Below, piece after piece: positions 16,687 to 24,291 of a stretch of 64,000 bases of DNA. Under the pieces are notes generated by a model. The model searched no databases. It saw only the letters and a list, made by a program, of their open reading frames with translations, and was not told where the DNA came from. Every line of letters starts with the position of its first letter. Within the stretch, counting starts at the first letter, position 1. The position numbers were made by a program, and so were the translations under genes. Origin of the DNA: DASSBQ01 sp040981125 (GTDB lineage Bacteria; Nitrospirota; Nitrospiria; Nitrospirales; Nitrospiraceae); NCBI GenBank assembly GCA_040981125.1, contig JANRMQ010000003.1:248001-312000 (forward strand), read 5' to 3'.

Positions 16687-17127
16687 ATGGCGACACCGGC
16701 TCATCGTGGGTTACGACATCTGGCTCTTCGTGTGACCGACTTGAATCGGTCTCGTGTGTTCTACGAACGGTTTCTCGGGATGAAAGTGGTCTGGGAACCG
16801 GATCCCGAGAATGTATATCTCAGTTCGGGCGCCGACAACTTAGCGCTTCATCAGATTCCGGCTTCCGAGCGCGATCGCTATCAGGCGGGCAGCGGGCAAT
16901 TTTTGGATCACTTCGGCGTGATCGTGGAGAGCCGGGAAATCGTAGACGAGCTGTTCGCCGATGTTCAGCGCGATGGAACTCGATACGGAGCCGTGATCGC
17001 CAAGCCTCCCAAATTGCATCGGGACGGCAGTTATTCATTCTATTTTACAGATCCCGACGGCAATGTGATTCAGGCCTTGTATGAACCGGACATCAGCCGT
17101 CTTGAGTGGGTCAAGCACAACAGCTGA
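16687..17127 (+). CDS. VOC-family (glyoxalase/dioxygenase superfamily) protein
   Basis: A 146-residue single-module VOC protein. The metal ligands can be read as His in RHLALRV (about residue 9), His in LDHFGVIV (about 74) and Glu in QALYEPD (about 132). This is the pattern of metal-dependent glyoxalases and ring-cleaving dioxygenases. The phrase SYSFYFTDPDGNVIQ is the typical family signature. I chose ATG 16687, since an upstream extension does not match the family. TG-C-TACTAT (16666-16674) is a plausible extended -10. Substrate unknown. Confidence 0.83.
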   Translation: MATPAHRGLRHLALRVTDLNRSRVFYERFLGMKVVWEPDPENVYLSSGADNLALHQIPASERDRYQAGSGQFLDHFGVIVESREIVDELFADVQRDGTRYGAVIAKPPKLHRDGSYSFYFTDPDGNVIQALYEPDISRLEWVKHNS

Positions 17128-17172
17128 GAGGCGCGCGGAAGGCGTGCGTTCCGCCCCTTTCGCCGAACGAGC

Positions 17173-18798
17173 ATGAGTATCTGGAACAGATTGTCTCGCG
17201 ATCAATATGTGGGCCTCGCGCCATGGGTTTGGGCGCAATTGGAAAGCAATCAGCCGCCGGGGCCGTTTCCGTTCATCGGGGGGGTTGCTCCGGAAGTCGT
17301 CGCCGCTCTGCATGAAGCGCACGGTCTTTTGTTGAGCTGCGTGGAGACCGCGATCAGCGACGTGTTCGCGCGGCGGGCGCAACAGGGTGATCCGCAAACC
17401 AGCCGGCGCCTGGAAGACGCCTATGCCGAATTGGTCAATTCGCGGCCTCATCTCGCCGCGCACATCAAATGCGGCCGCAAATCCGACGGGGCCTTTCAAT
17501 GGGAGTTCGCTCACGATCTCACCAAATCGGCCACCCTTGTCAATACCGGCCTGCGTATCTTCCACGCGGTGAAGCGGCAAGCGCTTCCGGTGGCGTTCGA
17601 CCGTCCAATGGGCCCGATCGTCGGAAAATTTTTAGGGATGCTGACAGGAACGCATCGAACCGATGAGTTGCGCACGGTCGTATCCTCGGCCGGGCGGGAA
17701 GGGGAGCGGCTGCTGACCCGCCTCATGGAGCTGTTCGTCCAGTATGAGTGTTTCATGGTGTCGGACCAGGCCGGCATCCGGGACCGATGGCTGGAGCTGA
17801 CCAAGGATCGGGATACGATCCATCTCGGCCATGCCGCGGTCATGTATCGCCGGCAGGATTCGTTTTTTCTTTTCGACCCTTGGTTGCTGCCCTGGTTCGC
17901 GGAGTCGAACGTGCCCTCTCTCTGGGTGTCCCAATTGCCGAAGCCGGCCGGTATTTTCCTGACCCATGATCACGACGACCATGTCGATCCCCGCACGTTG
18001 CTTCATATGCCGAAGGATGTGCCGGTGATCATTCCGAGCCGGCGAAACCGCAAGCAGCTCTTCTATGATTATGTGCCGTTGCTGAAAGAGTTGGGATTCT
18101 CGCGCATCATCGAATTGGCCCATGGGGAGGCCTGGCCTTTCGAGGGAGGATCGGTCGTTTCCGTTCCGTTTTTTGGAGAGGACCCCTGTGACCTCGAAAT
18201 GCCGCGCAACTGTTATCTGATCGTCGATCGAGGGCGCAATGTGCTGGTCCATGCCGACAGCGGTCCGACAAACAGCGGGCGCTCGGCTTTGAAGGACGGC
18301 GTGATCCAGCAGTTGGTCCAGAAGTTCGGTCCCATTCCCGTGGTCTTGGCTTCGCAGCAGCAGCTCTTGGAGGTCCGTACTTATGCCGCGCATGCCGCTC
18401 TGTCCCATCCCGGGCAATGGCTCGATGTCGGTGAGAACGGGTATCTCACCAACGGGTATCTGGCCGACCTGTGCGCGACGGCGCAAGCGCAGCTCTTCGT
18501 GTCGTATGCGACGGGCGGCGCCGATTGGTATCCGGATCATCTCTCCTTTATGTTCAGCCGGCGCAATCCGGCCCGAACGGCTCTCCTGACCGCCCATTGG
18601 GAGCCGCCCGAAAAATTGAAAGAGCTTCTCGCTCCGCGAGGTTGCGGCTATCATTACACGCATGCTCTGGATCTCTTTCGGTTGTCCGACGGCGGTCAGG
18701 CGCAAGTGAGTTCGCTGGCCGACTCTCTCGCGCCGCTTTCTCTCTACCGTCACGACCATGGAGATCCCCCGTTCCTCAAGCAGAGTGGGCGCGCTTAA
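17173..18798 (+). CDS. Large MBL-fold metallohydrolase with helical N-terminal domain
   Basis: A 541-residue protein. The first 200 residues are largely helical and Ala/Arg/Leu-rich, and match no domain I know. The metallo-beta-lactamase part starts near residue 215 (IHLGHAAVMYRRQDSFFLFD) and has the zinc motif THDHDDH (about residue 261). A further ligand region is VLVHADSGPTN (about residue 360). It resembles the UlaG/NAPE-PLD branch. It stands 45 bp after the VOC gene and 128 bp before the glycan enzyme fusion. Substrate unknown; an amide or lactone is possible. The unusual size makes it worth notice. Confidence 0.75.
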   Translation: MSIWNRLSRDQYVGLAPWVWAQLESNQPPGPFPFIGGVAPEVVAALHEAHGLLLSCVETAISDVFARRAQQGDPQTSRRLEDAYAELVNSRPHLAAHIKCGRKSDGAFQWEFAHDLTKSATLVNTGLRIFHAVKRQALPVAFDRPMGPIVGKFLGMLTGTHRTDELRTVVSSAGREGERLLTRLMELFVQYECFMVSDQAGIRDRWLELTKDRDTIHLGHAAVMYRRQDSFFLFDPWLLPWFAESNVPSLWVSQLPKPAGIFLTHDHDDHVDPRTLLHMPKDVPVIIPSRRNRKQLFYDYVPLLKELGFSRIIELAHGEAWPFEGGSVVSVPFFGEDPCDLEMPRNCYLIVDRGRNVLVHADSGPTNSGRSALKDGVIQQLVQKFGPIPVVLASQQQLLEVRTYAAHAALSHPGQWLDVGENGYLTNGYLADLCATAQAQLFVSYATGGADWYPDHLSFMFSRRNPARTALLTAHWEPPEKLKELLAPRGCGYHYTHALDLFRLSDGGQAQVSSLADSLAPLSLYRHDHGDPPFLKQSGRA

Positions 18799-18926
18799 CC
18801 GGATGTCGTGAGGTTCTCCGCCTTCGTTCGTGCCTCTCGGCTCGACGCGTGACGCGTCATTCGTGAAATCTCGCTCGCCGCCTCATGCGGAGACAGACGA
18901 CCTCACCTCATCACGCCAGGAGTCAC

Positions 18927-20570
18927 ATGAGCGCATTGAATCGAATTGCTCCCGCTGTGCCCCGTGTCGCCGTCGTCGGCTCCGGCTATTGGGGGAAGAA
19001 TCTCGTACGGAACTTCCATGACTTGGGATCGTTAGCCGGCATTTGCGACAGTAATGAGGATACGCTGTGCCGGTTTGCCGAGCAGTATCCGGGCTGCCGG
19101 ATGTATCGATCCTTCGGCGAGGTGCTGTCCGATCCGTCCGTCCCGGCGGTCGCCGTTGCGACTCCGGCCGAAACCCATGCAAATCTGGTGAGGGAGGCGC
19201 TGCTCGCGGGGAAGGATGTCTGCGTGGAGAAGCCGCTCTGTCTCTCCGTGGAAACCGGTGAATCCCTGGTGGCATTAGCCAAAGAACTGGGTCGCGTTCT
19301 GATGATCGGGCATCTGCTCTGGTATCATCCCGCCGTTCTTCGGCTCAAGGAATTGATCGATAACGGGGAGTTGGGACGGATTCAGTACATCTACTCCAAC
19401 CGGCTGAATTTGGGAAAGATCCGCCGGGAAGAAAACATCCTCTGGTCGTTTGCGCCCCACGATATTTCCGTGATTCTCGGCTTGCTCGAAGACATGCCGG
19501 ATGCGGTGCATGCCCAGGGCGGAAATTATCTCCACCAGCGCATCGCCGACGTCACCGTGAGTTTGTTGTCGTTTCCCAGCGGCGTCAAGGCCCATGTCTT
19601 TGTGTCCTGGCTCCATCCCTTCAAGGAACAGAAATTGATCGTGGTCGGGGATCGAAAGATGGCGGTGTTCGATGATTTGGACAAGCAGGACAAGTTGGTG
19701 TTGTATCCGCACTCGATCGAATGGAAGCATCAGCTGCCCGTGCCGAGCAAGGCGGAAGGACAGTCCATTCTGCTGGACGCGGTTGAACCGTTGCGCGCCG
19801 AATGCCGGCATTTTCTCGATTGTGTAACGACCAGGCGCACCCCGCGGACCGACGGAGAGGAAGGGTTGCGCGTGCTCCGCGTCTTGCAGCAATGCCAGGA
19901 TTCATTGGATGTGCGGCCGTTTCTTTCCTCCACGCCAAAGGAACCCTTGGTGCGACATGCGTCTCAGCCGGCGTACTTTGCGCACGAATCGGCCTTCATC
20001 GATGAAGGCGTGGAGATCGGAACGGGGACGAGCATCTGGCATGTCTCCCATATTTTGAAGGGCACAAAGATCGGCAAAGGGTGTAAGATCGGCCAGAACG
20101 TCGTGGTCGGTCCGAATGCCGTGATCGGCGACGGTGTGAAGGTTCAGAACAATGTGTCCGTCTATGAAGGGGTGACGCTGGAAGACGGAGTCTTCTGCGG
20201 CCCGTCGATGGTATTCACGAACGTCTTGAATCCGCGGAGCGAGATTCCACGAATGAAGGAGCTGCGCCCCACCCTGGTGAAACAGGGAGCCACGTTAGGC
20301 GCGAACTGCACGATCGTCTGCGGGCACACCATCGGACGATATGCCTTCGTCGGGGCCGGAACGGTCGTGACGAAAGACGTGCCTGATCATGCGCTCGTCA
20401 TCGGCACTCCCGGCCGCGTCGCCGGTTGGATGTGTCAGTGCGGCGTCCGATTGAAAGTGAAAGGCGCATCTCTATATTGTGGGGAATGCGGGAAGCGGTA
20501 CCGCAAGGGCGGTAGCGGCCTGAGCGTGGTGACGGCGGATGCCGTGGCGGTCAAGAAGTCGGTGGCGTAG
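18927..20570 (+). CDS. Gfo/Idh/MocA dehydrogenase fused to hexapeptide acyltransferase and zinc ribbon
   Basis: A 547-residue fusion. Residues about 12-340 form the Rossmann oxidoreductase, with VVGSGYWGKNLVRNF and the dehydrogenase signature VEKPLCL. Residues about 360-510 form a left-handed beta-helix acyltransferase with hexad repeats (IGTGTSIWHVSHI, IGKGCKIGQNVVVGPNAVIG, GANCTIVCGHTIGRYAFVGAG). The end carries a Cys pair motif (CQCG and CGECG, about residues 508-530), probably a zinc ribbon. The two halves match WlbA/WbpB and WlbB/WbpD, which act on UDP-GlcNAc-uronate to make 3-acetamido sugars. A dedicated aminotransferase is not seen in the window. AGGAGTC precedes the ATG at 18927. Confidence 0.87.
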   Translation: MSALNRIAPAVPRVAVVGSGYWGKNLVRNFHDLGSLAGICDSNEDTLCRFAEQYPGCRMYRSFGEVLSDPSVPAVAVATPAETHANLVREALLAGKDVCVEKPLCLSVETGESLVALAKELGRVLMIGHLLWYHPAVLRLKELIDNGELGRIQYIYSNRLNLGKIRREENILWSFAPHDISVILGLLEDMPDAVHAQGGNYLHQRIADVTVSLLSFPSGVKAHVFVSWLHPFKEQKLIVVGDRKMAVFDDLDKQDKLVLYPHSIEWKHQLPVPSKAEGQSILLDAVEPLRAECRHFLDCVTTRRTPRTDGEEGLRVLRVLQQCQDSLDVRPFLSSTPKEPLVRHASQPAYFAHESAFIDEGVEIGTGTSIWHVSHILKGTKIGKGCKIGQNVVVGPNAVIGDGVKVQNNVSVYEGVTLEDGVFCGPSMVFTNVLNPRSEIPRMKELRPTLVKQGATLGANCTIVCGHTIGRYAFVGAGTVVTKDVPDHALVIGTPGRVAGWMCQCGVRLKVKGASLYCGECGKRYRKGGSGLSVVTADAVAVKKSVA

Positions 20571-20585
20571 CAGGCGGGAGCGAAT

Positions 20586-21611
20586 GTGATGCCGGACTCA
20601 CAGCAACTCATCCTGGTGACGGGAGCGGCGGGGTTCATCGGATTTCATGTGTGCCGGCGCCTCTTGGAGCGAGGAGACGCCGTGCTCGGACTGGACAATG
20701 TGAATGCATATTATGATGTCCGGCTCAAAGAGGCCCGTCTCGCGCAGCTCACATCTCATCCGCGGTTCCGGTTCACGAAACTCGATCTCGAGGATCGCGC
20801 CGGCCTCGAAGCGCTCTTTGCGGCCCACCGGTTCCCGCGGGTCATTCATTTAGCGGCGCAAGCCGGTGTGCGTTACTCGTTGACGAATCCTCATGCCTAC
20901 ACGGGCAGCAATGTGGAAGGGTTTCTCAATATCCTGGAAGGATGCCGGCATACAAAAGTGGAGCACCTGGTCTATGCCTCCACCAGTTCGGTGTATGGGG
21001 GTAATACCCACATGCCGTTCTCCGTCCACGATAATGTCGATCATCCCGTATCGCTCTACGCCGCAACCAAGAAGGCGAATGAGCTGATGGCCCACTGCTA
21101 CGCCCATCTGTACCGCCTTCCTTGTACGGGCCTGCGATTTTTCACGGTCTACGGACCGTGGGGACGTCCCGATATGGCCTTGTTTCTCTTTACGAAAGCG
21201 ATCCTGGAAGGGCGGCCGATCGAGGTGTTCAACCATGGCAAGATGCAGCGCGATTTTACCTATATCGATGATATCGTCGAAGGCGTGATTCGGGTGCTGG
21301 ACCGGCCGGCCGCCCCGGATGCCGCATGGACCGGCGACCGCCCGGATCCGAGCAGCAGCTCGGCGCCCTACCGGCTCTACAATATCGGCAATCATCAACC
21401 GGTCGAGCTGTTGCACTTCATCGAGGTCTTGGAGCAGGTGTTGGGGAGAACAGCCGAGAAGAAGCTCCTGCCGCTTCAGGCAGGCGATGTACCGGCCACC
21501 TATGCCGACGTCGCCGATTTGACGCGTGATGTGGGATTCAAGCCCGCGACACCGATTGAAGTCGGCATCAAACGGTTCGTCGAATGGTACCGCGGTTACT
21601 ACAACGTATGA
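20586..21611 (+). CDS. NAD-dependent epimerase, UDP-glucuronate 4-epimerase type
   Basis: A 341-residue extended SDR. It shows the NAD motif GAAGFIGFHV (about residue 13), the catalytic YAATK tyrosine-lysine pair (about residue 158) with ASTSSVYG before it, and VYGPWGRPDMALFLFTKAI. The last, with NVNAYYDVRLKEARL, is characteristic of UDP-glucuronate 4-epimerases (CapI/LpsL type), which yield UDP-galacturonate. It follows the dehydrogenase-acyltransferase fusion by 15 bp, so they are co-transcribed. The UDP-glucose dehydrogenase at 48565-49884 could supply the substrate. GTG at 20586 and ATG at 20589 are alternative starts. Confidence 0.86.
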   Translation: MMPDSQQLILVTGAAGFIGFHVCRRLLERGDAVLGLDNVNAYYDVRLKEARLAQLTSHPRFRFTKLDLEDRAGLEALFAAHRFPRVIHLAAQAGVRYSLTNPHAYTGSNVEGFLNILEGCRHTKVEHLVYASTSSVYGGNTHMPFSVHDNVDHPVSLYAATKKANELMAHCYAHLYRLPCTGLRFFTVYGPWGRPDMALFLFTKAILEGRPIEVFNHGKMQRDFTYIDDIVEGVIRVLDRPAAPDAAWTGDRPDPSSSSAPYRLYNIGNHQPVELLHFIEVLEQVLGRTAEKKLLPLQAGDVPATYADVADLTRDVGFKPATPIEVGIKRFVEWYRGYYNV

Positions 21612-21631
21612 GTGATCGCGATTCGTCCTGA

Positions 21632-22408
21632 CTATCGCGACACGACCTCCGACACCCATCCCGTACGATAGCGTGAAAGAAATCGGCAGAGGTCTTCAAA
21701 TGCCTGCATTCCATCCGCCACGTCCATGCACAGGGGATGGGCCAGAATGGTTGCGATCCCGCCCAGGTTCTCGATTGTCCGCACATTCTCCTGAACGGTC
21801 CCCACCCAGTCATGAATGCTCACGCGTCCAGATAGTCGCTCGGACGTGCTCCGTCCCGGCAGGTACTTTCCGTGCAGCAGATGCTCGTGGTCCGTTGCCG
21901 TATTAATGGGCAGTGACAGCAGCATTTCGCTGAAGCGTTCCGGCGCCGTCGCCGTTGCCGACACGTGGTCCGAGACGATATCGATGCCCGCCTTCGTCAA
22001 CAATGCGTAGGTATGCTGGTCATGCCGGTACGCATGATTTCGCCATACGCGTATGCGTTTTCCGGTCAGGCGCTCGATGGCCCGTACGGTCTTGGCGATA
22101 TCCCGCGCTTGGAAGAATACCGGCCCCGTGATGCCGAAGCCGATCCGTTTCCACAGCCAATGCAGGGGTGAACGAAACGCGCAATAGGTATGGCCGCCTA
22201 TCTCGCAATTCGGCATTCGGCTCAGTTCCGCGACGAGGGCCGGCTCTTGGCGGCAGGCCTTGCCGGTAATGAACAGCGTGACTTTCACCCCATGGCGCGC
22301 GGCAATCTCGCCGTACCGCAGGGCAAGCCGGGTTTCAGAATAGGGGGAATACCAGGTATCGACCCCTCGATAGGAATGATGATGAACGTCCCCCGTCAGG
22401 CAGATCAT
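21632..22408 (-). CDS. Polysaccharide-deacetylase-like protein with divergent metal motifs
   Basis: A 258-residue protein whose start CLTGDVHHHSY stands in for the usual DD catalytic/metal motif. The later GGHTYCAFRSPLHW and VWRNHAYRHDQHTYALL fit the NodB-homology fold (motifs 2 and 3). The classic HxxxH pair is not clear, so the metal site is atypical. Enzymes of this fold deacetylate or amide-hydrolyse glycans. Its start overlaps the stop of the upstream glycosyltransferase by four bases (22405-22408), a strong sign of co-translation. This supports a role in glycan modification. Confidence 0.7.
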   Translation of the reverse strand: MICLTGDVHHHSYRGVDTWYSPYSETRLALRYGEIAARHGVKVTLFITGKACRQEPALVAELSRMPNCEIGGHTYCAFRSPLHWLWKRIGFGITGPVFFQARDIAKTVRAIERLTGKRIRVWRNHAYRHDQHTYALLTKAGIDIVSDHVSATATAPERFSEMLLSLPINTATDHEHLLHGKYLPGRSTSERLSGRVSIHDWVGTVQENVRTIENLGGIATILAHPLCMDVADGMQAFEDLCRFLSRYRTGWVSEVVSR

Positions 22409-23523
22409 AGAAGCTCTCGATAGACCGCAACCGTGCGATCAACGGCGCGGTCGAGGGAAAAATTGCGTACCACGTTCTCCCGGCCGCGTTGCGCCATGAG
22501 GTGCGCTTCCGGCAGATGATCCAGCAGCCGGTGAATGGCCCGGCCCAAGGCTTCGGCGCTTTGCGGTTCGACGAGGAGGCCGGTCTCGTGGTCGGTGATC
22601 AGGTTGGGGATTCCACCCACGCGGGTGGCGATGATCGGTTTCTCCATGGCCAAGGCCTGCAAAAGGACCTGGGGCGTTCCTTCGATTTTGAAGGATGGAA
22701 ATACGAGACACGTCATGGCGGCCAGCAGCTCCGGAATATCGGTGCGGAAGCCGGTGAGGATGGCGTGGCTCCGCAACCCATGCCTGTCCAGCAGTTCGTC
22801 CGCTGTCCGGCGATCCCAGGGAGGTCCGTCGCCGACGAACAGGAACCGGGCGTTCGGCCACCGTTCCAGCACGGAAGGCGCCGCTTCCATGAGATAGCGG
22901 AATCCCTTTCCCCTTTCCAGCCGGCTGACATACCCGATGATCGGGGCGGCCCCTTCGAGATTGAACTCTTTGATGATGCGGTTTCCGCCGGCGAGCGGAT
23001 GAAAGCGCGCGACATCGATGCCTGCCGGAATGTCGACCACTCGCGTGGGATGGAGTCGCGGAATTCGCAGAAGGTCGTCCCTGGTCTCAGCGGAGGACGT
23101 GAGCACGCGATCGGCCAAGCCGGTATAGATCAGACTTGAAAGAACGTTGGTCTTGACCGGCGTGCCGATGTGCCGGCTTCGGATGATCGGAATGCCGCGT
23201 GCCCTGGCCGCCGGCCCACAGATCCAATGATCTTTCGACGTGTGAGTGTGCAGGAGATCGACGCGATGACGCCCAAGCAGCCGCCAAAACCGAATCGTCG
23301 AGGGCAATTCGTACGATTGGCGCATACGAAGCGGGACTGTCGGGATACCCTGTGCCGCCGCACGTTGTCCCAGCGGAGCGCCGGGGTTACAGACAAAGGT
23401 CGGTTCATAACCGCGTGCCCTGAAGAAGGACGCCTCTTCCAGCATCCGGATTTCCAGCCCACCGAACCCCATCGACGCGCAGGTATGCCACACGGCTGTC
23501 GAGGAAGCGGAATCAGTTTGCAT
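22405..23523 (-). CDS. GT4-family glycosyltransferase
   Basis: A 372-residue GT-B glycosyltransferase. The N-terminal acceptor domain shows CASMGFGGLEIRMLEEASFF (Gly-rich loop) and LLHTHTSKDHW. The donor domain has IGYVSRLERGKGFRYLMEA, ARFLFVGDGP, VFPSFKIEGTPQVLLQALAMEKPIIATRVGG and ETGLLVEPQSAEAL, the EX7E region of family 4. The likely activity is transfer of a sugar from a nucleotide donor onto a cell-surface glycan. I prefer the ATG at 23523 over the GTG at 23553; neither has a good ribosome site. It forms an overlapping pair with the deacetylase-like gene. Confidence 0.86.
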   Translation of the reverse strand: MQTDSASSTAVWHTCASMGFGGLEIRMLEEASFFRARGYEPTFVCNPGAPLGQRAAAQGIPTVPLRMRQSYELPSTIRFWRLLGRHRVDLLHTHTSKDHWICGPAARARGIPIIRSRHIGTPVKTNVLSSLIYTGLADRVLTSSAETRDDLLRIPRLHPTRVVDIPAGIDVARFHPLAGGNRIIKEFNLEGAAPIIGYVSRLERGKGFRYLMEAAPSVLERWPNARFLFVGDGPPWDRRTADELLDRHGLRSHAILTGFRTDIPELLAAMTCLVFPSFKIEGTPQVLLQALAMEKPIIATRVGGIPNLITDHETGLLVEPQSAEALGRAIHRLLDHLPEAHLMAQRGRENVVRNFSLDRAVDRTVAVYRELL

Positions 23524-23742
23524 GCAGTGGTCGTGTCGGAAACCGAGCAGCACGTGCCGGCATCATCGCCGAGCCGGCATCGGATTGCCGATCCTATGAA
23601 TAGCGTACCGATCGCCGTTCTGCAAGTGCGCTGATGGCCCTGCTCGGTGGATGTATCGGCCGACGGCACAAAATCTCCGCGCAGGGGCTTGAATCGAATC
23701 ATTGGAGATGTTCAAATGTAGCAGAGACACAAGAGAACTGGG

Positions 23743-24150
23743 ATGCCGGTGCATCGACACTGCAGGACAACGCCTAGTGTGCTGATCGGCTGTTTCGCGC
23801 TACTGCTGTGCGGCCCTACGATCTCATCGGCGGAAGACACTCCTATGGATTCACCTTCTTGGTCAAGTCTTCGTCAGAACAGCGCCAGTCCGTCCGCCAC
23901 CGACCCGCTCTCTTTTCCCGACCAGAACCGCAATGTCATCCGACAAGCCCCGGCGCTCACCGGTCGATTCCAACTTAAGGATCAAACGATTATCCCGTTT
24001 ATCGGCGCCGGGTTCGGGGGCGGATATACCACCGACCGTGACCGGGCCTTGGGATCCAACGGACTCTTTCACAATCCCGCTCAATCCGGGGATCTCGGCA
24101 GGAATATGATGCCGAACGAGTTTAACCTCGGCGTGCGAATCCCCTTCTAG
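23743..24150 (+). CDS. Small secreted protein of unknown function
   Basis: A 135-residue product with a signal peptide (VLIGCFALLLCGPTISSA). The mature part is Ser/Pro/Gln-rich, then turns to strands: GRFQLKDQTIIPFIGAGFGGGYTT and finally EFNLGVRIPF with terminal Phe. A lone strand ending in Phe looks like the last piece of an outer-membrane barrel, but at this length there is no room for a barrel. It could be a remnant or a small envelope protein. I recognise no family. It is divergent from the glycosyltransferase gene. Confidence 0.5.
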   Translation: MPVHRHCRTTPSVLIGCFALLLCGPTISSAEDTPMDSPSWSSLRQNSASPSATDPLSFPDQNRNVIRQAPALTGRFQLKDQTIIPFIGAGFGGGYTTDRDRALGSNGLFHNPAQSGDLGRNMMPNEFNLGVRIPF

Positions 24151-24291
24151 CGACTCGTCATTCTTAGCGACCCGTCATTCCCGCCCGCTCCTTTTCAAGA
24201 CGTCCTTGTCCGGCGATATCGGCTCAGGTATGCTGCGGCACGATCGTTGGAGATGACGGCCTCTACCGAGGGCTCTTAGCGAAAGGAGTGT

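Noticed and set aside
24165..24195. GTCATTCCCG-type sequence that resembles the ends of dRS3-like repeats
   Set aside because: Only about ten bases match; no partner arm is present nearby.
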